Part shown: positions 1 through 7,266 of the stretch, one piece after another | Numbering within the stretch: position 1 is the stretch's first letter | Layout: each line of letters begins with the position of its first letter | DNA from: DASUBN01 sp036500225 | GTDB taxonomy: Bacteria; Pseudomonadota; Gammaproteobacteria; Natronospirales; REEB76 | DNA length: 14,557 bases | Reading direction: 5' to 3' | Assembly (NCBI GenBank): GCA_036500225.1 | Contig: DASYCJ010000091.1 | Span: 1 to 14,557, forward strand | Notes under the pieces: model-generated | What the model saw: the letters and a program-made list of their open reading frames with translations, nothing else | The model's database searches: none | What the model was told of the DNA's origin: nothing | Program-made: the position numbers and the translations under genes

Positions 1-98
1 TCCGCGATGAGCGTCATACCCAAGGGCGTCAGCGCCTGCTTATAGAAAGCGATGCTGCGCTTGATATCCGAGACCGGAAAACCGATATGGTCAATCAT
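1..98 (-). CDS. VOC/glyoxalase-family protein, N-terminal fragment cut by the window edge
   Basis: Only the first 32 codons are present. The fragment begins MIDHIGFPVSDIKRSIAFY, the usual first beta-strand and helix of the vicinal oxygen chelate fold. The His of IDHIG is a normal metal ligand in that fold. The ATG overlaps the stop of liuC by 8 nt, so it is probably translationally coupled as the next gene of the leucine operon. Methylmalonyl-CoA epimerase also begins with an IDHIG motif and would suit the metabolic context. However, the ALTPLGM stretch after the first helix looks more like generic glyoxalase/bleomycin-resistance-like proteins. The substrate cannot be judged from this fragment. 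Confidence 0.75.
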   Translation of the reverse strand, partial: MIDHIGFPVSDIKRSIAFYKQALTPLGMTLIA

Positions 99-888
99 GG
101 GAATCCTTCTTGATCCATCTCGGCGGTCGCTTCTCCAAGAAGGCAGTAAGGCCTTCCTGGCCTTCCTCCGAGACACGTAACTCGGCGATGAGTTTCGCGG
201 TCTTCTTCTTGAGAGCCTGGTGATCCGTCTTGGTCTGATCCGCTATGAGAGCCTTTGCGGCCAGCAATGCCTTGGGGCCACCCTTGAGCAGCGCCGTCAC
301 CAGCATGTCGATGGTCTCTTCCAGGATGTCCGTGGTCACCACCTCGTGCACCAGGCCGATATGGTGGGCTTGCTTGGCATCGATGGGTTCGGCGGTGAGG
401 AAGAAGCGACGCGCTTCGCGGTCACCGATGGCGCCGATCACATAGGGGGAGATCACCGAGGGCACCAGGCCCAAGCGCACTTCCGTCAATGCGAACTTGG
501 CGTGGTCCGAGGCGATGGCGATGTCGCAGCAGGCCACCAAGCCCACGCCGCCGCCATAGGCTGGGCCCTGCACCTTCACCAGGGTGGGCTTGGACAGGCT
601 GTCCAGCACGTCCATGAGCTCCGCGAGCTTCATGGAGTCCTCCATGTTCTCCCGCTCACCGAACTTGGCCATGGACCGCATCCAGTTCACGTCACCGCCG
701 GCGCAGAAGGTGCGCCCGCTGGCCGTGAGCACCACCACGCGGATGGCGTCGTCGCTGTCCAGTTTCTTAAGTTTCGCGGTCATGTCCGCGATCATGGCGT
801 CGTCGAAGGCGTTGTGCTTCTCAGGCCGGTTCAGCGTGAGAGTGGCGACGCCGCGGGAGTCGGTGTGGAGCAGGACGCTGTCGGTCAT
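91..888 (-). CDS. liuC: Methylglutaconyl-CoA hydratase (enoyl-CoA hydratase/isomerase family)
   Basis: This 265-residue crotonase-fold enzyme probably hydrates 3-methylglutaconyl-CoA to HMG-CoA, the step after methylcrotonyl-CoA carboxylase in leucine breakdown. Visible motifs are the CoA/oxyanion loop GRTFCAGGD (58-66), followed directly by VNWMRSMA, a sequence typical of LiuC/AUH-type hydratases. There is a second oxyanion glycine run, GPAYGGGVGL (108-117), and a likely catalytic Glu at 136 in LTEVRLGLVP. The position that holds the first Glu of classical crotonases appears to be Gly, as in several subfamilies. The ATG at 888 has GGAG 8 nt upstream. The preceding small membrane-protein gene ends 14 nt before it, and the stop overlaps the next gene. 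The leucine-pathway assignment rests on this motif and on the neighbours liuA and liuB. Confidence 0.88.
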   Translation of the reverse strand: MTDSVLLHTDSRGVATLTLNRPEKHNAFDDAMIADMTAKLKKLDSDDAIRVVVLTASGRTFCAGGDVNWMRSMAKFGERENMEDSMKLAELMDVLDSLSKPTLVKVQGPAYGGGVGLVACCDIAIASDHAKFALTEVRLGLVPSVISPYVIGAIGDREARRFFLTAEPIDAKQAHHIGLVHEVVTTDILEETIDMLVTALLKGGPKALLAAKALIADQTKTDHQALKKKTAKLIAELRVSEEGQEGLTAFLEKRPPRWIKKDSHD

Positions 889-902
889 GGCCGTGGCTCC
901 GG

Positions 903-1175
903 TCAGGGTACGAAGAAGAAGGCGACGATGAAGGTCAACAGACCCTGGAACTTGCCCTTGTCACGCTGTGCCACCAGGAACCCGATCATCCCCTCGACGG
1001 CCATCAGGCCCACGGTCATCGAGACCACCGGGAAATGCGTGCCGGCCACGAGGTCGAAGCACCATAGCAGCAGACCCATCACCAGGCCGCAGGCTATGCC
1101 CAGACAGGCGAAGGCCACCCGGTGGTCGAAGCTGGGCGCCTTCGGGTTAGCAGTGGGTGATGCAGTAGTGGTCAT
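903..1175 (-). CDS. Small integral membrane protein, third of a tandem trio
   Basis: Not recognised as a named family. The 90-residue protein has a short polar N-terminus rich in Thr, Pro and Ala. It then has two clear hydrophobic helices (about 22-44 and 48-69) and a C-terminal hydrophobic stretch (about 77-90). Small residues, especially glycine, recur in the helices. The second helix ends in the pattern LMAVEGMIGFL, which matches FMLVEASVGFL in the upstream neighbour, so the two look like diverged duplicates. The ATG overlaps the upstream stop as ATGA and there is no good Shine-Dalgarno site, which points to translational coupling. It lies directly before liuC. A function in leucine metabolism is not evident; anchoring or transport are guesses. 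Confidence 0.7.
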   Translation of the reverse strand: MTTTASPTANPKAPSFDHRVAFACLGIACGLVMGLLLWCFDLVAGTHFPVVSMTVGLMAVEGMIGFLVAQRDKGKFQGLLTFIVAFFFVP

Positions 1176-1414
1176 ATGTTCGCGTTCTCGAAAAAGCCCA
1201 CCATTAGATCGATGAAAAAGTTGGTTGCTTTTTTAGGTAAAAGGAATCCAACTGACGCTTCCACCAGCATGAAACCACCGATGACATAGAGCGCCCAAAC
1301 CCAAGAACCAGATGAGAGCAAGAGCAAGGCTGGCAATAGGCCAGTCACAAAGCCGGCTATCAGACCAAAATAGGCGTGGCGTAAGCGTGTGTCCAAAGTT
1401 ATCCCCTCACACAC
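1172..1414 (-). CDS. Small integral membrane protein, second of a tandem trio
   Basis: Not recognised. The protein has two strong hydrophobic helices (about 14-35 and 38-58 from the GTG start), then PKKA and a third, shorter hydrophobic segment. The second helix ends FMLVEASVGFL, nearly the pattern of the downstream neighbour. The open frame begins with GTG at 1414, overlapping the upstream gene by 8 nt. A TTG at 1396 may be the real start, because it has GAGGGG six bases upstream and would give a 74-residue protein whose N-terminus lines up better with its neighbour. Part of the gene is visibly AT-richer than its surroundings: I counted 40% GC over 1181-1240 against 72% over 841-900. Confidence 0.68.
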   Translation of the reverse strand: MCEGITLDTRLRHAYFGLIAGFVTGLLPALLLLSSGSWVWALYVIGGFMLVEASVGFLLPKKATNFFIDLMVGFFENANI

Positions 1415-1673
1415 CGGTCATCAGGCCGAGGAGGATCCGCACCGGCGCAGCAAGCCACCGAGGTGCAAGGCATCCGGCAAAGCCACCCAAGATTGCGCCC
1501 ATCACCGCATCCAAAAACAACCAGTGCGGCTTGGCATTAGGACTTCCCATCGCTATTGACATTAAGGCGCCCACGACGAAGCCCAGCATGGTTCCAACGG
1601 TCGCCTGCATGCCTCGTTCCTGCATGGTCAGCGGCTTCCGTATCCACCCGACTATGGGAGCTGCCAGCTTCAT
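1407..1673 (-). CDS. Small integral membrane protein, first of a tandem trio
   Basis: Not recognised. The 88-residue protein has an N-terminal amphipathic segment with MQERG, then a glycine-rich helix (about 24-43), a polar loop with SPNAKPHW, a second helix (about 52-70) and a short hydrophobic C-terminus. The layout of two helices plus a terminal hydrophobic segment is the same as in the next two genes, although sequence identity is weak. It starts one base after the liuB stop. AGGA lies 6 nt before the ATG and falls inside the end of liuB, so it is almost certainly co-translated with liuB. Together the trio fills the space where other liu operons have liuB directly followed by liuC. Confidence 0.7.
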   Translation of the reverse strand: MKLAAPIVGWIRKPLTMQERGMQATVGTMLGFVVGALMSIAMGSPNAKPHWLFLDAVMGAILGGFAGCLAPRWLAAPVRILLGLMTGV

Positions 1674-1674
1674 C

Positions 1675-3285
<1,611 letters not shown>

Positions 3286-3375
3286 GCGCTAAAGGCTCCC
3301 GCTTCTTGTGGCCCTATTATGGCCGATGCAGGCGCGTCTCCCCAAATGGCGCTCCTTGCTGCGCCTATCTTAGGG

Positions 3376-3762
3376 TCAGCCCTTAGGTGCCCCGATCATG
3401 CCATGGCACCCCGGTACACCGCAGTGGCAGGCGAAAGACAACCCAGCGCCATCCATCTCGTAGTTGCTGGTGATCTCTTCGCCCTCGGCGATGTCACGCA
3501 CCGCTACGTCCATGAAATCCTTCACTTCCGTGTTGTGGGCACAGGAATGGTTGACATAGCACTCGGGGGACTGGACCACGAAGAAGGAGCCGGTGTGATC
3601 GGGATGCAGATGTAGGTCGGGACGGCCCTTATGCTCGGCTACTTGCGTCGCCGGAACCCGGTGCGAGGTATCCCATCGGAGCACTACTTCCCTGACCTTG
3701 AAGGATCGGAGCGCAAATACTCCCAGACGATCTATTCCCGAGCTTCGGATCTCCACATCCAT
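3376..3762 (-). CDS. Compact SET-domain protein with post-SET zinc site (putative protein-lysine methyltransferase)
   Basis: This 128-residue protein consists of little more than a SET domain. The N-terminal SAM-binding part reads GIDRLGVFALRSF (9-21), the usual G-x-G-V/LFA pattern with Leu in place of the second-last residue before GVFA. The knot motif is YVNHSC (69-74). The catalytic-tyrosine segment is VAVRDIAEGEEITSNYE (86-102), with Tyr101. The C-terminus has C112-x-C114-x4-C119, the post-SET spacing; with Cys74 it could make a complete zinc site as in eukaryotic H3K9 methyltransferases. It most likely methylates a lysine on an unknown protein. It starts 10 nt after the lipoprotein stop, with a poor ribosome site. 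A further 90 nt separates it from liuB. Nothing ties it chemically to leucine breakdown. Confidence 0.85.
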   Translation of the reverse strand: MDVEIRSSGIDRLGVFALRSFKVREVVLRWDTSHRVPATQVAEHKGRPDLHLHPDHTGSFFVVQSPECYVNHSCAHNTEVKDFMDVAVRDIAEGEEITSNYEMDGAGLSFACHCGVPGCHGMIGAPKG

Positions 3763-3772
3763 CGAGAGATGA

Positions 3773-4105
3773 TCAGACGCACACCCACTGCAACTGGCCC
3801 AGGAGGGCGTGGCAGGTCACATCGTAGCCACCGGTGCCCTTCTGTCGATAGACGAAGTACAAGGTGCTGGTCTTGCGGTCATATTGGATGTTCGGGTCGG
3901 TGGGCAGGGCCTTCAGGTACCTGGGGATCAGGTCGTTGAGGCTATTGGGCACCCGGGTGGTCTCATCCATGTAGCTGCGGGCGGCCTGGAGCACATCTTC
4001 GCCCGTGCCCTGCAGGATGCGGCCGTAGTCGTCCTCGCCGGGGCCGTAGGCGGCACAGCTGGAGAGACTGAGAGCAAGTGCGAATATCAGCAGGAATTTC
4101 TTCAT
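3773..4105 (-). CDS. Small predicted lipoprotein of unknown function
   Basis: A 110-residue protein with a textbook lipoprotein signal: MKK, a hydrophobic core, then the lipobox LSSC with Cys17 as the lipidation site. It should therefore be anchored in the inner or outer membrane facing the periplasm. The mature part contains RVPNSLNDLIPRYLKALPTDP. This resembles the segment of type II pseudopilin-like and related periplasmic proteins where a conserved L.DL.P.YL..LP.DP pattern occurs, but no pilin N-terminus is present. Two cysteines near the C-terminus (CHALLGQLQWVC) could form a disulphide. It lies between the flavoprotein and SET genes in the same direction. No function is assigned. Confidence 0.75.
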   Translation of the reverse strand: MKKFLLIFALALSLSSCAAYGPGEDDYGRILQGTGEDVLQAARSYMDETTRVPNSLNDLIPRYLKALPTDPNIQYDRKTSTLYFVYRQKGTGGYDVTCHALLGQLQWVCV

Positions 4106-4110
4106 GGCCC

Positions 4111-4132
4111 CATCCCCGTGTATGACGGGATG
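4111..4132. other. Short inverted repeat before the lipoprotein gene
   Basis: CATCCC and GGGATG form a 6-bp stem around a 10-nt loop in the 41-nt gap between the flavoprotein stop and the lipoprotein ATG. It overlaps the expected ribosome-binding region of the lipoprotein gene, so it could modulate translation. No U-run follows, so it is not a convincing terminator. Confidence 0.3.
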
Positions 4133-4146
4133 AGTATAGCGTGAAC

Positions 4147-4740
4147 TTAGCGGATGACGGGGCGTGGCCTCGCCTGGATGGAACCCGCGAAGACCGTGAG
4201 CGTGTTACGCAGCGTATCCCGTGTCTCGGCTGCCGCCAGGATCGGTGCCATCTCCGCCGGCTTCTTGCCGCGCAGATGCAGCGTCAGTGCCGCCTCGGGG
4301 ACGATACGCATGGACATGGTCTTCAAAATCTCCGCTAGCGCCGTTTTGGCATATTCGCCGTAGACCGAGGCATGCCACAGCGCCACCGGAGTCTCGGCGA
4401 GCTCGCCCCAGCCCACCACCCAGTCCAAAAGGTTCTTGAGCCCGCCCGGTACACCGTGGGCATATTCGGGTGCAGAGATGATGATGCCGTCGCAGGCTTG
4501 CAGCACCTGGCGCAATGCAGCAGGGCCGGGAGGCAATGGATCGGTGTGATCGGGACTAAAGATAGGCAGGGCGCCCATGTCTTCATAGAGCGTGAGCGTC
4601 ACATCCTGCGGCGCCGCTTCACAGGCGGCGCGCAGAAATGCGGTATTGGTCGAATCTCTCCGGACGCTGCCGGAGATTGTCGTGATCTTTATCAGATTAT
4701 TTCCACTGCAATAGCGGTAGCTTCGCCGCCGCCGATGCAC
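4147..4740 (-). CDS. NADPH-dependent FMN reductase-like flavoprotein
   Basis: A flavodoxin-fold protein of the NAD(P)H-dependent FMN/quinone reductase family. The phosphate-binding loop is SGSVRRDSTN (24-33) and the flavin-side motif is SAPEYAHGVPGGLKNLLDW, the family's usual PEY-x4-PG-xLKNxLDW. Such enzymes reduce free FMN, quinones or azo compounds with NADPH. The start is uncertain. The only ATG/GTG/TTG upstream of the conserved fold is a GTG at 4740 without a Shine-Dalgarno site, which overlaps the thiolase by 49 nt and encodes an Arg-rich tail. The family normally begins at IKITTISGS, and in-frame CTG (4693-4695) sits there, overlapping the thiolase TGA, with GGA just upstream. A 182-residue product from that CTG by termination-reinitiation is plausible. 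Confidence 0.82.
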   Translation of the reverse strand: MHRRRRSYRYCSGNNLIKITTISGSVRRDSTNTAFLRAACEAAPQDVTLTLYEDMGALPIFSPDHTDPLPPGPAALRQVLQACDGIIISAPEYAHGVPGGLKNLLDWVVGWGELAETPVALWHASVYGEYAKTALAEILKTMSMRIVPEAALTLHLRGKKPAEMAPILAAAETRDTLRNTLTVFAGSIQARPRPVIR

Positions 4741-5873
4741 AAAGAGGCAACACCACGTTTCCCGCCACGCGCCTTAAGCGCATGGATCAGTGTCACCAGG
4801 ATGCGCGCACCGGAAGCACCGATGGGGTGGCCGAGGGCGCAGGCGCCGCCGTGCACGTTCATCTTGGAATGGTCGATCTTAAGCTCGGTCATGGCCGCCA
4901 TGGTCACCACGGCGAAGGCCTCATTCACCTCGAAGAGGTCCACGTCCTTCACGGACCAGCCCACCTGCTTCAGGAGCTTGGTCATGGCGCCCACCGGCGC
5001 GGTGGTGAACCAGGCCGGGTCATGGGCGAAAGTGGCGTGGCCGACGATGCGGGCCAGGGGTGCGGAGTTCTGCTCCTTCGCTTCCTTGGCGCTCATCAGC
5101 ACCAGAGCCGCAGCGCCGTCGGAGATAGAAGAGGAGGTGGCCGCAGTCACGCTGCCGCCTTCCTTCTTGAACGCGGGCTTCAAGGTCGGGATCTTCTTGA
5201 TGTCGCACTTCACCGGCTCCTCGTCCTTGTCCACGAGGTAATCGCCCTTGCGGGATTTCACCATCACCGGCGCGGTCTCTGCCTTGAACAGGCCGTTGGC
5301 CAGCGCCAACTGCGCGCGCTTCACGGACTCGATGGCGAAGTTATCCTGCTCGGTGCGGCCGAACTTGTACTTGTCGGCGCAGAGTTCACCGAAGGCGCCC
5401 ATCATCTCGCCGTCGTAGGGGTTCTGCAGGCCGTCGAAGAACATATGGTCGATGAGCTTGCTGTGGCCCATGCGCAGGCCCGCGCGGGCGCCGGGGATGA
5501 GATACGGTGCGTTGGTCATGGATTCCATGCCGCCCGCCACCACGATGTTGGCGGAGCCCGCCAAGATCAGGTCATGGGCCAGCATCACCGCCTTCATGCC
5601 CGAGCCGCAGACCTTATTGATGGTGGTGCAGGGCACGGACTTCGGGAGTCCCGCGCCTAAGGATGCCTGGCGCGCAGGCGCTTGCCCTAAGCCCGCCGGC
5701 AGCACGCAGCCCATGATCACTTCGGAGAGCTGCTCCTTCTGCACGCCCGCGTCGACCACCGCGGCCTCGATGGCGGCGGAGCCCAGCTGGGTGGCGCTCA
5801 CGCTGGAGAACTGGCCCTGGAAGGAACCGATGGCGGTGCGACGGGCAGCGACGATGACGACGGAATCGGCCAT
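4692..5873 (-). CDS. Acetyl-CoA C-acetyltransferase (biosynthetic-type thiolase)
   Basis: A 393-residue thiolase that condenses two acetyl-CoA or cleaves acetoacetyl-CoA. The full catalytic set is present: acyl-accepting Cys89 in NKVCGSGMKA, His349 in CALGHPIGASGAR and Cys379 in SLCIGGGEATA, at almost the same positions as in the Zoogloea enzyme. NEAFA is also conserved. I chose the ATG at 5873 because GGAG lies 6 nt upstream and the product begins MADSVVIVAARRTAIG, matching the family. An upstream in-frame TTG would add four residues. In this operon it would convert acetoacetyl-CoA, made from the acetoacetate end product of leucine breakdown, to acetyl-CoA. A role in polyhydroxyalkanoate or mevalonate supply is possible but has no support here. 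Confidence 0.92.
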   Translation of the reverse strand: MADSVVIVAARRTAIGSFQGQFSSVSATQLGSAAIEAAVVDAGVQKEQLSEVIMGCVLPAGLGQAPARQASLGAGLPKSVPCTTINKVCGSGMKAVMLAHDLILAGSANIVVAGGMESMTNAPYLIPGARAGLRMGHSKLIDHMFFDGLQNPYDGEMMGAFGELCADKYKFGRTEQDNFAIESVKRAQLALANGLFKAETAPVMVKSRKGDYLVDKDEEPVKCDIKKIPTLKPAFKKEGGSVTAATSSSISDGAAALVLMSAKEAKEQNSAPLARIVGHATFAHDPAWFTTAPVGAMTKLLKQVGWSVKDVDLFEVNEAFAVVTMAAMTELKIDHSKMNVHGGACALGHPIGASGARILVTLIHALKARGGKRGVASLCIGGGEATAIAVEII

Positions 5874-5932
5874 GGAAGACTCCAAAAGAGGTCTGATTTA
5901 AGAGAAGTTTACAGAACTAGGGACAATACCTG

Positions 5933-5950
5933 CCGTGAATTGGTTCACGG
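5933..5950. other. Stem-loop between liuA and the thiolase gene
   Basis: CCGTGAA and TTCACGG form a perfect 7-bp stem with a TTGG loop in the 126-nt gap between the liuA stop and the thiolase ATG. No U-run follows on either strand. It may be an mRNA-processing or stability element, or an operator half-site; the sequence does not decide. Confidence 0.35.
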
Positions 5951-5999
5951 GCTCCTTGAATGGGGACCGGGAAGCGGTTCTTCAATGAGGCAGTAGCTC

Positions 6000-7172
6000 T
6001 CAACCGCTGTGGAATAGCTCGCGACCGATCAGCATGCGACGTATCTCATTCGTCCCCGCGCCGATGTCATACAGCTTGGCATCGCGGAGCAGTCTGCCCG
6101 TCGGGTACTCGTTGATATAGCCGTTACCGCCCAGGCTCTGAATGGCTTCCAGGGCCACCTTCACCGCGTTCTCCGAAGAGAAGAGTAGGGAGGCCGCAGC
6201 CTCGGTGCGGGTGGGTTCGCCGCAATCGAAGCGCTCGCAGACCCGGTAGGTGAGCGCCCGCGAGCTCTGCAGGGCCACGAACATGTCCGCGATCTTGGCC
6301 TGCATCATCTCGAACTCGCCGATGGGCTTGCCGAACTGCTTGCGCTCGCGCACGTAGGGCAGCACCACGTCCATGGCCGCCTGCATTATGCCGATGGGGC
6401 CGCCCGAGAGCACCAGCCGCTCCGAATCCAGGCCGCGCATCAATATATAGACGCCGCCATTGGCCTCGCCCAAGAGGTTCGCCTCGGGGATATGGCAATC
6501 CTGGAACACCAGCTCGCAGGTGTGGGAGCCGCGCATGCCGAGCTTGTCCAGCTTCTGCGCCGTGCTGAAGCCCTTGAAGGTCTTCTCCACGATGAAGGCG
6601 CTCATGCATTTGGAGCCCGCTTCCTTGCCAGCGGTGCGCATGTAGACGATCAGCACGTCCGCATCCGGACCGTTGGTGATCCACATCTTGTTGCCGTTGG
6701 CGACCCAGTGGTCACCCTTCTTCTCGGCGTGGCAGCTCATGGAGCCCACCACATCGGAACCGGCGCCCGGCTCAGACATGGCCAAGGCACCCACCCACTC
6801 GCCGGAGCAAAGCTTGGGCAGGAACTTCTTGCGCTGGGCTTCGTTGCCGTTGAGATAGAGGTTGTTGATGCAGAGGTTCGAGTGGGCGGCGTAGGAGAGG
6901 CCCACCGAAGCGGAGGCGCGGGAGATCTCTTCCATGGCGATCACGTGGGCCAGATAGCTCATGCCCGAGCCGCCGTACTCCGCGGGCACCGTCACGCCCA
7001 GGAGCCCCAGCTCACCGAACTTGCGCCACAGGTCCGCCGGGAACTCGTTCTTCTCGTCCATCTCCGCGGCCCGGGGCGCGATCTCGGCCTCGGCGAAACG
7101 GCGCACGGTCTCCCGTAAGAGATCTAGCTCTTCGTTGATGCGGGTCCCGGCGTTGTTCACGGCTCTATCCAT
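6000..7172 (-). CDS. liuA: Isovaleryl-CoA dehydrogenase
   Basis: This 390-residue acyl-CoA dehydrogenase oxidises isovaleryl-CoA to 3-methylcrotonyl-CoA with FAD and passes electrons to electron-transfer flavoprotein. The family landmarks are present: MSEPGAGSD (132-140), WITNG (164-168), QSLGGNGY and the C-terminal DIGAGTNEIRR. The catalytic base is the decisive point. A Glu is present at 251 in RGLDSERLVLSGG, the location used by isovaleryl-CoA dehydrogenases, rather than the later site used by medium- and short-chain enzymes. GLSYAAHSNLCINNL is also typical of this subfamily. The ATG at 7172 has a modest GAG 6 nt upstream. The gene is separated from the upstream leucine dehydrogenase by a hairpin and operator-like repeats, so it may have its own promoter. 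Confidence 0.95.
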   Translation of the reverse strand: MDRAVNNAGTRINEELDLLRETVRRFAEAEIAPRAAEMDEKNEFPADLWRKFGELGLLGVTVPAEYGGSGMSYLAHVIAMEEISRASASVGLSYAAHSNLCINNLYLNGNEAQRKKFLPKLCSGEWVGALAMSEPGAGSDVVGSMSCHAEKKGDHWVANGNKMWITNGPDADVLIVYMRTAGKEAGSKCMSAFIVEKTFKGFSTAQKLDKLGMRGSHTCELVFQDCHIPEANLLGEANGGVYILMRGLDSERLVLSGGPIGIMQAAMDVVLPYVRERKQFGKPIGEFEMMQAKIADMFVALQSSRALTYRVCERFDCGEPTRTEAAASLLFSSENAVKVALEAIQSLGGNGYINEYPTGRLLRDAKLYDIGAGTNEIRRMLIGRELFHSG

Positions 7173-7181
7173 GGATATCTC

Positions 7182-7189
7182 TATATATA
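7182..7189 (-). promoter_or_regulatory. Possible liuA promoter -10 region (TATATATA)
   Basis: An AT-only octamer lies 10-17 nt upstream of the liuA ATG, right next to the GTAACC/GGTTAC repeats. It could serve as a -10 box, but it is so close to the start codon that the leader would be very short, and no good -35 box sits at the right distance. Support is weak. Confidence 0.25.
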
Positions 7190-7199
7190 GATAGATAGT

Positions 7200-7224
7200 G
7201 TAACCCGGTTACGGGGGTGTAACC
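7200..7224. promoter_or_regulatory. Three-part inverted repeat, candidate operator upstream of liuA
   Basis: The plus strand reads GTAACC (7200-7205), one base, GGTTAC (7207-7212), six bases, then GTAACC (7219-7224). The first two form a 13-bp palindrome and the last two form a second hairpin, so alternative pairings share the middle copy. The element lies 28-52 nt upstream of the liuA start codon, where a transcription factor would act. Leucine operons in proteobacteria are often controlled by MerR- or TetR-type regulators (LiuR, LiuQ). I do not claim that this matches their known sites. Confidence 0.5.
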
Positions 7225-7227
7225 GAA

Positions 7228-7257
7228 CCTGCCCGCGCCAGAGCTGGCGCGGGCAGG
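7228..7257. terminator. Strong 13-bp hairpin after leucine dehydrogenase (terminator-like or attenuator)
   Basis: CCTGCCCGCGCCA and TGGCGCGGGCAGG form a perfect 13-bp stem around a 4-nt loop, starting about 10 nt past the leucine dehydrogenase stop codon on the minus strand. The stem is very GC-rich. The following bases on the minus strand (TTCGGTTACA) have only a weak T content, so this is not a classical intrinsic terminator. It may stop transcription partially, or protect the 3' end of the leucine dehydrogenase message. Confidence 0.55.
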
Positions 7258-7266
7258 CTCTCAGTC

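Noticed and set aside
1..98. Methylmalonyl-CoA epimerase for the left-edge VOC gene
   Set aside because: Only 32 residues are available, and the TPLG segment after the first helix fits a generic glyoxalase-like protein better. The context alone does not decide.
220..1215. A 331-codon plus-strand open frame opposite liuC
   Set aside because: The His/Gly/Val-rich composition mirrors the antisense of a crotonase gene. It spans several minus-strand genes with clear ribosome sites.
5916..5932. Resemblance of AGGGACAATACCT here to AGGGACAGGTACCT on the minus strand near 8550
   Set aside because: The match is short and needs a gap. It could be a remnant of a dispersed repeat but cannot be told from chance here.
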